In this document: piece by piece, positions 17,222 through 24,986 of the stretch
Layout: each line of letters starts with the position of its first letter
Numbering within the stretch: the first letter of the stretch is position 1
Source of the DNA: Streptomyces sp. NRRL WC-3618
Lineage (GTDB): Bacteria > Actinomycetota > Actinomycetes > Streptomycetales > Streptomycetaceae
Assembly (NCBI RefSeq): GCF_001280005.1
Contig: NZ_LGDW01000142.1
Coordinates: forward strand, 1 to 54,583
Direction of reading: 5' to 3'
Length of the DNA: 54,583 nucleotides
Position numbers and translations under genes: made by a program
Notes under the pieces: generated by a model
What the model saw: only the letters and a program-made list of their open reading frames with translations
Databases searched by the model: none
What the model was told of the DNA's origin: nothing

Positions 17222-18091
17222 ATGCCCTCTTCCCCCACCGGCCGTCGGACGACCCGTCGCTCATCGGCATCCGCACTGGCGCTGACGCTGGCCCTCGGCG
17301 CCGGACTGACCGTCGTTCCGCTCATGCTGGGCGCCGGTACCGCCGGGGCCGCGGCTGCGTCCGCCAAGGCTGAAGTCAGCTTCAACGACCGGGAGTTCAG
17401 CTACACGGCCGCTGCCGGCCAGACCAACAAGCTGACCGTCACCGAGTCCGACGTCAACGACACGGACATCACCTTCGTGGTCGACGACGTCGTTCCGATC
17501 AGTGTCGGGCGCGGGTGTGTCTACCCCAGCGCCGCCGACCACACGAAGGTCCAGTGCACCGTTGTCACCGTGGACAGCCAGAGCCCGTACCAGATCCTGG
17601 TGATGGACCTCCGTGACGGCAACGATGTCGTCGACTTCACCAACAACACCGACCAGGCCTACTACGAGAACTCGATCGACCTCGGCCTCGGCAAGGACAA
17701 GTTGACCGACCGGGGCAGCGTCGACGCCAACTTCGTGGACGGTGGGGCGGGCGACGACACCCTCACCGTGGGCCACGCGTCGTTCGCGCGCGGCGGTGAC
17801 GGCAACGACACCATCACCTCGCTCGGCGGCTTCGTCGAGGGCGGCAAGGGCAACGACGTGATCCGCGGCGGCGCCGAGGACGAGAACCTGAGCGGTGACG
17901 ACGGCAACGACACGATCTACGGCGGGGCCGGCCACGACCACATCTACGGCGGCAAGGGCAACGACGTCCTGCACGGCGAAGCCGGTATCGACCAGATCTG
18001 GGGCAACAGCGGCAACGACAAGCTGTACGGCGGCGCCGGCAACGACATCCTCTCGGGTGGCCCGGGCACCAACGTCGTACGCCAGGACTGA
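17222..18091 (+). CDS. Secreted calcium-binding RTX-repeat protein
   Basis: The GGAGG ribosome site precedes the ATG. A twin-arginine-containing signal region (GRRTTRRSSASALALTLALG) is cleaved near GAAAA. Residues ~50-150 form a beta-rich domain with two cysteines. From about residue 165 there are at least seven nonapeptide repeats of the GGxGxD type (GGAGDDTL, GGDGNDTI, GGKGNDVI, GDDGNDTI, GGAGHDHI, GGKGNDVL, GGAGNDIL) that form a calcium-bound beta-roll. There is no toxin or protease domain, so it may be structural in the extracellular matrix. It converges on a lysyl-oxidase-like gene across a shared terminator. Confidence 0.85.
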   Translation: MPSSPTGRRTTRRSSASALALTLALGAGLTVVPLMLGAGTAGAAAASAKAEVSFNDREFSYTAAAGQTNKLTVTESDVNDTDITFVVDDVVPISVGRGCVYPSAADHTKVQCTVVTVDSQSPYQILVMDLRDGNDVVDFTNNTDQAYYENSIDLGLGKDKLTDRGSVDANFVDGGAGDDTLTVGHASFARGGDGNDTITSLGGFVEGGKGNDVIRGGAEDENLSGDDGNDTIYGGAGHDHIYGGKGNDVLHGEAGIDQIWGNSGNDKLYGGAGNDILSGGPGTNVVRQD

Positions 18092-18115
18092 GCCGGCCGC
18101 TGGGCGGCGCACGTG

Positions 18116-18147
18116 CGAGAGGCCCCGGATTTCTCCGGGGCCTCTCG
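18116..18147. terminator. Bidirectional terminator between convergent genes
   Basis: A perfect 14-bp stem (CGAGAGGCCCCGGA with TCCGGGGCCTCTCG) has a 4-base loop. It lies between the stops of the RTX gene (18091) and the oxidase-like gene (18182). Confidence 0.85.
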
Positions 18148-18181
18148 TGTCAGGACCGAACTGGTCGGACGTAAAGGATGG

Positions 18182-19939
18182 TTAGTTCACGTCGATCAGG
18201 CCGTGCGCCGGTACCTTCACGGTCCGCGCGCCGTCCGTGCCGCCGAGGATCACCTTGCGGAGGGCGACGTTGTTGTTCAGGTTGGACTCCTGGAGGCGCT
18301 TCTCCGGGTTGGCGATGACCTGGATGTAGTACGTGCCGTTCGGGAGGCCGGTGATGTCGAAGGACTGGCCCGGACGGTACTGGGTGTACGTGTCGCCGGA
18401 GCCGACGTCCAGGACCTCGCGGACCGAGAGGGCGGTCTTCTCACCGCAGGCGGTCGACAGGTCGGTGTTGTAGGGGTGCCAGTTGGCGTTCTTCACCGTG
18501 TAGTCGATCGCGTCGGTGTTGGCCAGGCAGAACGCCTCCTTGCCGCTGCGCACTTCCTTCGTCTTGTCGGCGCTCAGGAGGCGGTAGCTCGCGAAGTCGG
18601 TGAAGTGCCAGTGCTCGTGGCCGATCCGCGGGTCCCACTCCATGGTGCCCGTCGGCGCGTAGCCGACCTGCTTGCCGTGCGCGTCGTAGAAGTACTGGTA
18701 GGCGTCCATCAGGTCCTTGCCCCGCTGACGGAAACCGTCGACGACCAGCGGAGCCGGGCCGGCGTTCCAGACGTTCGCGCTGAACGCCAGGTAGTCCTTG
18801 CCGGCTACGTCCCCGTCCTCGCCGTCCGTGACGGCGATGTCCCACGCCGGCAGTGAACGCAGGTCCGGCTTGGGCACGTTGGCCGGTACGCCCGCCCTGC
18901 CCGTGGGCCGGTGGGCGGCGGCCTTCAGCGCGGGCGCGACGCGCGAACCGTCGGTCTGGCCCGGACCGTCACCCAGGTGGTGCGCCATGCCCCGGTCGAC
19001 GAACGCGTTGGGGAAGGCCGGCATGGTGGGCATGTCCGCGCCGCGCGAACCGTGGTGGTGCGACATGGGCATGGGCATGGAGGAGTGCTGGGCGCCGTGT
19101 CCGCCACCGTGGTGGGCGGAGGATCGCGCACTCAGGCCGACACCGCCGCTCCCGCCGCCGCCTTCGCCGTCCGGGCTCGGCGGCAGCACCGTCATCTTGA
19201 TGACCGGCTGGTCGTTCGGGATGCCGAACAGGTCGCGGTACTTCTTCCCGACCGACACCTTGGCCGTGTACTCACCCGCCGGCAGAATCACCGGCTTGCT
19301 GTAGTCGATCGAGCTGGCGTTGGACGCCCAGCCCTTCTCGATGCCCCAGACCCCGCCCAGCGTGAACGGGTTGCCGGAGCAGCTCTCCGGGAAGTGCGAG
19401 GTCGACGGGCCGTCCGGGCGAATACGTCCGGAGGCGTTGTTCGGGCAGAACGTGCCGCTGTTCTTCGCGACCTCCTGCCCGGCCGCGTTTCTGAACGACA
19501 CGTTCAGGAAGCCGGGCAGGCCCGCGAAGTCCTTCACCATGCCGGCGGGCAGCTTCTTGACCTCTGCCTTGCCGCCCTTGCGGATGATCTGCTCGGCGAC
19601 CACCGGGTCGTTGTACGACTTCCGGGTCACCTTGAACTCGAGCGGTACGTCGTCCACGCTGACGTACGTGCCGAGGTCCACGTAGACGCCGGGATCCCCC
19701 TCGTAGAGCTGCGTCGTCACGGAGTCCGTCGCGGCTACGAGCCTGAGCTTCGGCTTCGTGGGCGCGGCGCCCGAAGCCGCCCCCGGCGCCGCTGCGGCCA
19801 CCGACACCACGACGGCCAGTGCGGCCCCCGCGGCGAGTGCCGAATGCTTCAGGCGCTTTTTGCCGCGCTCACGCTCACTGTCGGTCTTACTGCTGGCACT
19901 GCTGGGACTGCTGGGACTGCTGTGCTGCTGAGTGGTCAT
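18182..19939 (-). CDS. Lysyl-oxidase-like secreted copper protein
   Basis: The 585-residue product has an unusually long Ser-rich n-region before the signal helix (HSALAAGAALAVVVSVAAA). The C-terminal domain (about residues 370-585) carries the lysyl-oxidase copper signature in WDPRIGHEHWHFTDF (HxHWH). It also has the tyrosine-rich YQYFYDAHGKQVGYAP region and the C-terminal NLNNNVA stretch. If active it would deaminate lysine side chains of extracellular proteins to aldehydes and cross-link them. A His/Met-rich linker (about residues 270-320, HHGGGHGAQHSSMPMPMSHHH) separates it from the N-terminal domain and may bind copper. Terminator shared with the RTX gene. Confidence 0.8.
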   Translation of the reverse strand: MTTQQHSSPSSPSSASSKTDSERERGKKRLKHSALAAGAALAVVVSVAAAAPGAASGAAPTKPKLRLVAATDSVTTQLYEGDPGVYVDLGTYVSVDDVPLEFKVTRKSYNDPVVAEQIIRKGGKAEVKKLPAGMVKDFAGLPGFLNVSFRNAAGQEVAKNSGTFCPNNASGRIRPDGPSTSHFPESCSGNPFTLGGVWGIEKGWASNASSIDYSKPVILPAGEYTAKVSVGKKYRDLFGIPNDQPVIKMTVLPPSPDGEGGGGSGGVGLSARSSAHHGGGHGAQHSSMPMPMSHHHGSRGADMPTMPAFPNAFVDRGMAHHLGDGPGQTDGSRVAPALKAAAHRPTGRAGVPANVPKPDLRSLPAWDIAVTDGEDGDVAGKDYLAFSANVWNAGPAPLVVDGFRQRGKDLMDAYQYFYDAHGKQVGYAPTGTMEWDPRIGHEHWHFTDFASYRLLSADKTKEVRSGKEAFCLANTDAIDYTVKNANWHPYNTDLSTACGEKTALSVREVLDVGSGDTYTQYRPGQSFDITGLPNGTYYIQVIANPEKRLQESNLNNNVALRKVILGGTDGARTVKVPAHGLIDVN

Positions 19940-20141
19940 CGGTTCCTCGTCTGTCTGCCGACGCCATGGTCAAGTGGCGCCGGACCGGACACAGCCCACG
20001 ACCGGCCGACCTACGAACGAGCGCACCCCACGCGCCCAAGCCATGTCTGTGAGCAACCTGTGAGACAGGTGAAGCGGCCTCCAGGTTGCTCGGCGAGGAG
20101 AAATTCGACCGAACGCGGCCCGACCTACCGCCAGTTCAGCT

Positions 20142-21887
20142 TCAGCAATGCCCGGGGCCAGGAACGGGGATCTCGATGACAGGGGGCTCGTCGACAACGG
20201 GCGGCTCGTCGGCCGGGGGCTCGTCGACAGCGGGAGGCTCGACGGCAGGGGGCTCGTCAACAGGGCCGGGATCCACGGGAGTTGGAGTGACCGGCTCCGG
20301 GACGGGGGCAGGTTCGGGGTCGGGGGCGGGTTCCGGGGACGGCATCTGGGCCGGCTCCGGGTCGGGGACGGGCACCTCCACCGGAGGCACCACCACGGGC
20401 GGCGGCTCCACGGGCGGCACAGCAACCGGCGGTATCTCCACCGGCGGTGGCTCCTCCACCGGCGGCAGCACCACCGGCGGCACGGGCACCGGCGGCACCT
20501 CCACGGGCGGTATCTCCACCGGCGGCGGCTCCTCCACCGGAGGCACCGGCGGCACCGACGCCCCCGGCTTCTCCGGCTTCTCCGGCACCACAGGCCCCCC
20601 AGGCTTGTGGCTCACCGGCGGTCCCGGCTTCCCGACCGGAGGCTCAGGCACCGTAGGCGCGGGCTTCACCGGCGCACCGGGCGCGGGCGAAACCGTCGTA
20701 CCGGAACCGGCACCGGCACCACTACCGCCACCGCCACCACTGCCCGGGGTAAACGCACCCCCCGCAACAACCCCACCCACCCAACCGCCCCGCACATCCC
20801 TCGCCACCCGCTCCGGCGCCGCCATTACCGGCAAGGGCGACGCCGGCCCGTTCGCCGGAGCCCCCTTCAGCGGTACAGGCGAAGCCACCGGTGCCGGTGC
20901 CAGCGGCTTGTCCGCGAGGGGGGTTCGGGGGCGTTCCCGCAGGTGAACCTGGGGAGAGGTGAGCGCGAGGGTGACCGCGACGGCCGCCGCCGCGGCGCCC
21001 GCGCTCATCGCCAGCGTCTTGGACACCTTCGAGCCACCGGCCCCGACATGACGCAGCGCGCGTACGGCGTGCGTCGCGTGCAGTACGCCACCGGCGTGAC
21101 CGGCCGCCGCGAGCGACAGCAGGTACTTCCCCGTGCCGCCCACCACGAGCACCAGCAGCGCCGGGCCGACCAGCGCGGGCAGGCGGTCGTTCGTGCGCAT
21201 CAGCACAGCGAGTCGGTGGCGGCAGTCGTCGCAGGTGTCCGCGTGGGCGAGCAGCTGGTCGGACTGGCGGCGGGTCGCGGTGCCGCGTACGTACGCGGGC
21301 ATGCGGACCCAGTACGGCTCGCACGCCGTGTTGTCCGGGCGGCCGGGCTGTTCGCGCAGGAAGGCCTGGCGCATGCCCTCGCGGGCGCGGTGGAGGAGTA
21401 CGGCGGTGGCGCCATCCTTGGTACCGGTGCCGATCTGGGGGCCTATCGCCGCCAGGGGCTGGCCCTCCGCCTCGGCGAGCCACAGTGCCTTGACCCAGCG
21501 GTCGGGGAGCTGGCCCAGCACCCGTACCAACAGGTCGACCGAGGAGACCTGTTCGGCGGGGTCGTCGACGTGCCGCCCCTGGGAGACGACCCGTTCCGGC
21601 CTGCTCGGAGGGTCCTGCGGATCCTGCGGGGTCTCGCGCGCCGCGTTGCTGCCCACGGTGGCCGCCAGATGCCGGACCGTCGTCATCAGGTACGCGGGCA
21701 CGTTGTCGATCTCGTGCCCCGCCGACAGGCGTCGCCACACACGGAAGTGCGCCTCGGCGACAAGGTCCTCGGCGGCCCAGCTGCTCTTGGTGAGCGAACG
21801 CGCGAACGCGACGAGACGCGGCTGCTGTTCTGCGTAGATGCGGGCGTACGCGTCGGTCGCGGTGGCGGCGGCAGTGTTGTCAATCAT
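20142..21887 (-). CDS. ECF-like sigma factor fused to zinc-finger, membrane and Pro-rich regions
   Basis: The start at 21887 (MIDNTAAATATDAYARIYAE) has a GGAG site. Sigma region 2 is EQQPRLVAFARSLTKSSWAAEDLVAEAHFRVWRRL. A region-4-like part follows (LPDRWVKALWLAEAEGQPLAAIG). Next comes an anti-sigma-type zinc motif (LLAHADTCDDCRHRLA, HxxxCxxC), then two hydrophobic segments (ALVGPALLVLVVGG and LAMSAGAAAAAVAVTLAL), and a ~240-residue external tail of PPVE/PPVP and PDPEPAP repeats. Sigma and anti-sigma modules in one chain imply a membrane-tethered regulator with a wall-reaching Pro-rich arm. No separate anti-sigma gene is present. Confidence 0.75.
   Translation of the reverse strand: MIDNTAAATATDAYARIYAEQQPRLVAFARSLTKSSWAAEDLVAEAHFRVWRRLSAGHEIDNVPAYLMTTVRHLAATVGSNAARETPQDPQDPPSRPERVVSQGRHVDDPAEQVSSVDLLVRVLGQLPDRWVKALWLAEAEGQPLAAIGPQIGTGTKDGATAVLLHRAREGMRQAFLREQPGRPDNTACEPYWVRMPAYVRGTATRRQSDQLLAHADTCDDCRHRLAVLMRTNDRLPALVGPALLVLVVGGTGKYLLSLAAAGHAGGVLHATHAVRALRHVGAGGSKVSKTLAMSAGAAAAAVAVTLALTSPQVHLRERPRTPLADKPLAPAPVASPVPLKGAPANGPASPLPVMAAPERVARDVRGGWVGGVVAGGAFTPGSGGGGGSGAGAGSGTTVSPAPGAPVKPAPTVPEPPVGKPGPPVSHKPGGPVVPEKPEKPGASVPPVPPVEEPPPVEIPPVEVPPVPVPPVVLPPVEEPPPVEIPPVAVPPVEPPPVVVPPVEVPVPDPEPAQMPSPEPAPDPEPAPVPEPVTPTPVDPGPVDEPPAVEPPAVDEPPADEPPVVDEPPVIEIPVPGPGHC
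20375..20560. repeat. Degenerate PPV(E/P) coding repeat
   Basis: Short units around CACCGGCGG repeat in tandem within the Pro-rich tail of the sigma-factor fusion. They encode variants of PPVE-x-PPV. Such tracts change length easily between strains. Confidence 0.6.
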
Positions 21888-22093
21888 GGGCAGGAACGCT
21901 CCAGTTACCTGCGGATGAGGTATCGCAGATGAGTTTGGATGGGTAGATGACAAAAAAACTTCGCGAATTACAGAAAGTGGCACGCGTCACATGAAGTGAC
22001 TTCCGTATCGGCGTAATACGCGGGCAGTACCGGAGGTCGAGGAGGCAGCTCGGCACAACTGGCCCACCGCCTCACCCGAACGGGAAGTCGATC

Positions 22094-22519
22094 ATGTCCA
22101 GACCCTTCCGCTCCCTCGAGCAGTCCGCCCGCGCCCGCCTGGTCACCCCCGGGTACGAGGAACTCCCCCTCGTCGTGACCCTGCGCTACGAATCCGCCGA
22201 TCCGCTCGCCGTCCACATCGTCTTCCCCGCCGAAGTCTCGGCCGACGACACGTCGGTGACCTGGACCTTCTCCCGGCTGCTCCTGGAAGAGGGGCTGGAA
22301 CACCCGGCCGGGATAGGCGAGGTCCACCTCTGGCCGTGCGGGCCGACGCACACCGTCGTCGAACTCCACTCGCCGAACGGGCTGGCCGTGGTCCGATTCC
22401 GTACGGGACAACTGCAGCGGTTCCTCCACCGCTCGTACGGCGTGGTCGCGCCCGGCATGGAGGACCTGGGGCCCGAGGTCGAACGCGGACTCGCCCTGCT
22501 GCTGGGCGGCGTCAACTGA
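22094..22519 (+). CDS. SsgA-like sporulation and cell-division protein
   Basis: The 141-residue protein matches the SsgA/SsgB-like (SALP) family pattern: LVTLRYESADPLAVHIVFPA, TWTFSRLLLEEGL and the RTGQLQRFLHRSYG helix. These cytosolic actinomycete proteins guide septum placement, FtsZ recruitment and spore-wall maturation. It is transcribed divergently from the sigma-factor fusion. No other division gene is adjacent. The exact paralogue cannot be told by eye. Confidence 0.8.
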   Translation: MSRPFRSLEQSARARLVTPGYEELPLVVTLRYESADPLAVHIVFPAEVSADDTSVTWTFSRLLLEEGLEHPAGIGEVHLWPCGPTHTVVELHSPNGLAVVRFRTGQLQRFLHRSYGVVAPGMEDLGPEVERGLALLLGGVN

Positions 22520-22594
22520 CATCGGGGAGGGGCGCCACCGGACACCGTCCACCGTGCGCCCGATGTCGCCTGTTCCGCGGTGTCGGGCCGGAGA

Positions 22595-22645
22595 TTGTCC
22601 ACACCCGTCGGGGGGTTGTCCACACTCATCGGCAGGTTGTCCACA
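22595..22645 (+). promoter_or_regulatory. Three phased DnaA boxes
   Basis: TTGTCCACA occurs at 22595-22603, 22616-22624 and 22637-22645, exactly 21 bp apart and all in the same orientation. Each is followed by a C(C/T)C(G/A)TCGG tail, so the unit is a 21-bp tandem repeat. A partial inverted copy (CTGGACAA) lies near 22653-22660. TTGTCCACA is the preferred Streptomyces DnaA box. The array is 100-150 bp upstream of the secreted RNase gene, and no replication gene is nearby. Confidence 0.75.
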
Positions 22646-22747
22646 CCCATCGGGCGGGTATGGCTGGACAACTCCCGGTCCGTGATGATTTGTCGTAAAC
22701 CGTCGGACTCGACGGCGCAGGGGACCCCCGAAAGGCTTACGACCAGC

Positions 22748-23281
22748 ATGAAGACCTTCCTCAACAAGACCAAGGGCGTGCTCGCCACAGGGCTCGCGAT
22801 CTCCGCGCTCGCCCTGGGGATGGGTGTCGCCGCTCCCGGTGTCGCCTCCGCTCAGCCGGCGCCGGTCGGGGGCAGTGCCCAGCACGTGCAGATGCCGCCG
22901 TCCAACATGGACCGGGCCATCGACTTCTGGGCCCAGATGGGTTGGCCGAACTGGCGCAACATCGGCAACCGGGAGTGGTTCGAGGCGAACCGCTACGACG
23001 ACACCGCCGGGCGGCTCCACTACGAGGTCGTCTTCACCGGCGGCCGGTTCTACGACCGGGACCAGGGCCTCATCAACTTCATGAACAGCCCGGCGGCCCC
23101 CAGCTCCAGCCACGGGTACACGGGGACCTTCCAGGAGTACAACACGACCATCTACGACCGGCAGCAGCCCGACGACCTTCCCCGTCGTGACGGCCACCGG
23201 ATCGTCCGGGCGATCAGCACCGGCGACCTGTTCTGGACGGACGACCACTACTCGACGTTCCACTACGCGGGCCGCAGCTGA
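22748..23281 (+). CDS. Secreted guanyl-specific ribonuclease (barnase/RNase Sa type)
   Basis: The start at 22748 gives a signal peptide (MKTFLNKTKGVLATGLAIS, cleavage after ASA). The C-terminal domain follows the microbial RNase pattern: LHYEVVFTGGRFY, TFQEYNTTIYD (candidate catalytic Glu in QEY), GHRIVRAIS (Arg) and TDDHYSTFHYA (catalytic His in DDHY). The N-terminal extension PSNMDRAIDFWAQMGWPNW is not standard. At 177 residues the precursor is longer than the ~110-residue mature RNases, mainly because of this extension. No barstar-like inhibitor gene is adjacent. It converges on the nSTAND gene with a 19-bp overlap of the 3' ends. The phased DnaA boxes upstream may control it. Confidence 0.75.
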   Translation: MKTFLNKTKGVLATGLAISALALGMGVAAPGVASAQPAPVGGSAQHVQMPPSNMDRAIDFWAQMGWPNWRNIGNREWFEANRYDDTAGRLHYEVVFTGGRFYDRDQGLINFMNSPAAPSSSHGYTGTFQEYNTTIYDRQQPDDLPRRDGHRIVRAISTGDLFWTDDHYSTFHYAGRS

Positions 23282-24840
23282 GCAGACCTGGAAGGGGGTG
23301 TGGGCGCCGCACGGTGCTCGCACCCCTTCCGGCTGTCCCCCGCATCGCGGTCACGCCGGGAAGCCATGAGGAACTCGCGTTCCAGGCCGGTCAGTTCACC
23401 GGGTTCCCGGCAGTCGAGGAACAGGCGTTCGGCGATGGCGAGGCGCTTGCCGCGATAGAGGTCGCACGCGTCGTGGCCGAGTCCCTGCCAGGCCCGCGAC
23501 GCCTCGGTCAGATACCGGTGGTGCAGCAGGCGTTCACGGTCCTCCTCCAGCCACCGCCGCAGGCTGGGGCACGTGTCGAGCACGGCGTCGTGGGTGAGCT
23601 CCGCGCACTCCTCGTCGAGGGTGACGAGCCGGGCGCCGACCAGGGTGTTCAGCACCGGCCAGCTCTCCCCGTCCTCGAACGCCCGCAGCTCGGACCGCCC
23701 CACGGGGCGGCGCGCGTAGGAGCGGTTCTCACCGGGGGCGACGAAACGACGCAGCACCTTGCGCGCGGTGAGCCGCTGCCGGGCGCACAGCCGGCCGAAC
23801 ACGTCCTCGGCGATCGCGGCGACGGCGCCGTGGGCCCCGCCGATCGCCTCGTAGTCGGCCAGCGTGAGCACCCGGCCGCGCCGCAGGCCCCACGTGCGCA
23901 GCAGCGCGTTCGAGAGCAGGGGCAGCATGGCGGGCTGCCCGAGGACGTCGTCGATCAGGCGGGCCGTCAGCTCGCGTTCCACGACGAGCCCGGCCGACTC
24001 CGCGGGGCGCACGATCACCTCGCGCAGCTCCGCCGACGTCATCACCGGCATCCGTACGGCGCACCCGGCCAGCTCGTCGAGCCAGGGTGCCTGTCGGGGG
24101 CGGCGCCGGCGGAAGTCCGGCCTGAGGTTGAGGACCACCCTGAGCCGCGATTCCGGTCGCCGCGCGGCCATCAACAGCTCGACGAACCGCAGGAGTTCCT
24201 CCGGGTCCGGCAGCACCGTGCCCGGCTCGTGGGACTCGTCGACGACGATCCAGCGCTCCGGGTCGTCGCCGCCGGGCGACAGCAGCCGTTCGTGCGTGGT
24301 CGCCGGCGTGGGTCCCGGCGTGATCAGGTGGACGGAGACCGGGCCCGCGACGCACCGCGCGGCTTCCCGCAGTACCGGCAGCAGGCCGGCGCGCAGCAGT
24401 GACGACTTCCCGCTGCCCGACGGTCCGGCCAGTACGGCCAGCCGCCGCGTCCGGATCAGCTCGAGCAGGCTGTCCACCACCGGGTCACGGCCGAAGAACA
24501 GCCGCCGGTGCTCACTCTCGTACCGCGCCAGCCCTCGGTAGGGGGCCAGGGCGATGTCGTCGTCCCGGAACGCGGCCGACTTCTCGGCGGCCAGCGACCA
24601 CCGGCGCTGCCAGTCGTCCGCGTTCCCGCCACAGGCCCGGACGAAGGCCATGACGACGGCCAGGGACGGCAGCCGGTCGCCCGCGGCGGCCTGGGCCAGC
24701 GCGGTGGGGGAGTAGTGGGCACGGCACGCCATCGAACGGTAGGTGGGGCTGCCGGTGTCGGCCCGCAGCGCACGGAGTTCGCACGCGAAGCGCTGAACGG
24801 GGCCTTCGCCTGGATCGAGTGGCTTCTCGGGACGTCCCAT
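23263..24840 (-). CDS. HTH and nSTAND ATPase protein without a repeat sensor
   Basis: Residues ~10-70 are a helix-turn-helix of the type seen in Streptomyces signalling ATPases (SPTALAQAAAGDRLPSLAVV). The STAND NTPase begins at YRGLARYESEHRRLFFGRD. Walker A is GPSGSGKSSLLRAGLLP, the Walker-B-like segment is RWIVVDESHE, and the winged-helix region includes MLPLLSNALLRTW. Family members usually continue into WD40 repeats; this 525-residue protein stops just after YLTEASRAW and a short tail, so the sensor is missing. It may be a regulator that needs a partner, or a shortened defence-type STAND protein. A hairpin at 23290-23330 lies inside its 3' end. Confidence 0.75.
   Translation of the reverse strand: MGRPEKPLDPGEGPVQRFACELRALRADTGSPTYRSMACRAHYSPTALAQAAAGDRLPSLAVVMAFVRACGGNADDWQRRWSLAAEKSAAFRDDDIALAPYRGLARYESEHRRLFFGRDPVVDSLLELIRTRRLAVLAGPSGSGKSSLLRAGLLPVLREAARCVAGPVSVHLITPGPTPATTHERLLSPGGDDPERWIVVDESHEPGTVLPDPEELLRFVELLMAARRPESRLRVVLNLRPDFRRRRPRQAPWLDELAGCAVRMPVMTSAELREVIVRPAESAGLVVERELTARLIDDVLGQPAMLPLLSNALLRTWGLRRGRVLTLADYEAIGGAHGAVAAIAEDVFGRLCARQRLTARKVLRRFVAPGENRSYARRPVGRSELRAFEDGESWPVLNTLVGARLVTLDEECAELTHDAVLDTCPSLRRWLEEDRERLLHHRYLTEASRAWQGLGHDACDLYRGKRLAIAERLFLDCREPGELTGLEREFLMASRRDRDAGDSRKGCEHRAAPTPPSRSAQLRPA
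23290..23330. terminator. Stem-loop at the convergent RNase/nSTAND junction
   Basis: GGAAGGGGGTG (23290-23300) pairs with CACCCCTTCC (23321-23330) with one bulged G. It starts 9 bp after the RNase stop and overlaps the last codons of the nSTAND gene. Confidence 0.55.
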
Positions 24841-24986
24841 CGCTACCTTCTCCTGCCTGGGGGTGCACGCTCGATGCTGCCGAGCGCGGCGGAGCGGAAC
24901 AATGGGGGCTCAATAGAGTGGGTACGCGTGGCCGCCAAGATGGGTAGCGGCGCAGGGCAGCGGGGTCCGCGAGGGACGGTGACCGG

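Noticed and set aside
20148..21932. 594-codon plus-strand frame opposite the sigma-factor fusion
   Set aside because: Arg/His/Gly-rich shadow of a Pro-rich GC-rich gene. The opposite strand has clear domains.
22595..22660. Chromosomal replication origin
   Set aside because: Only three DnaA boxes, and no dnaA, dnaN or gyrase genes; too small for a Streptomyces oriC.
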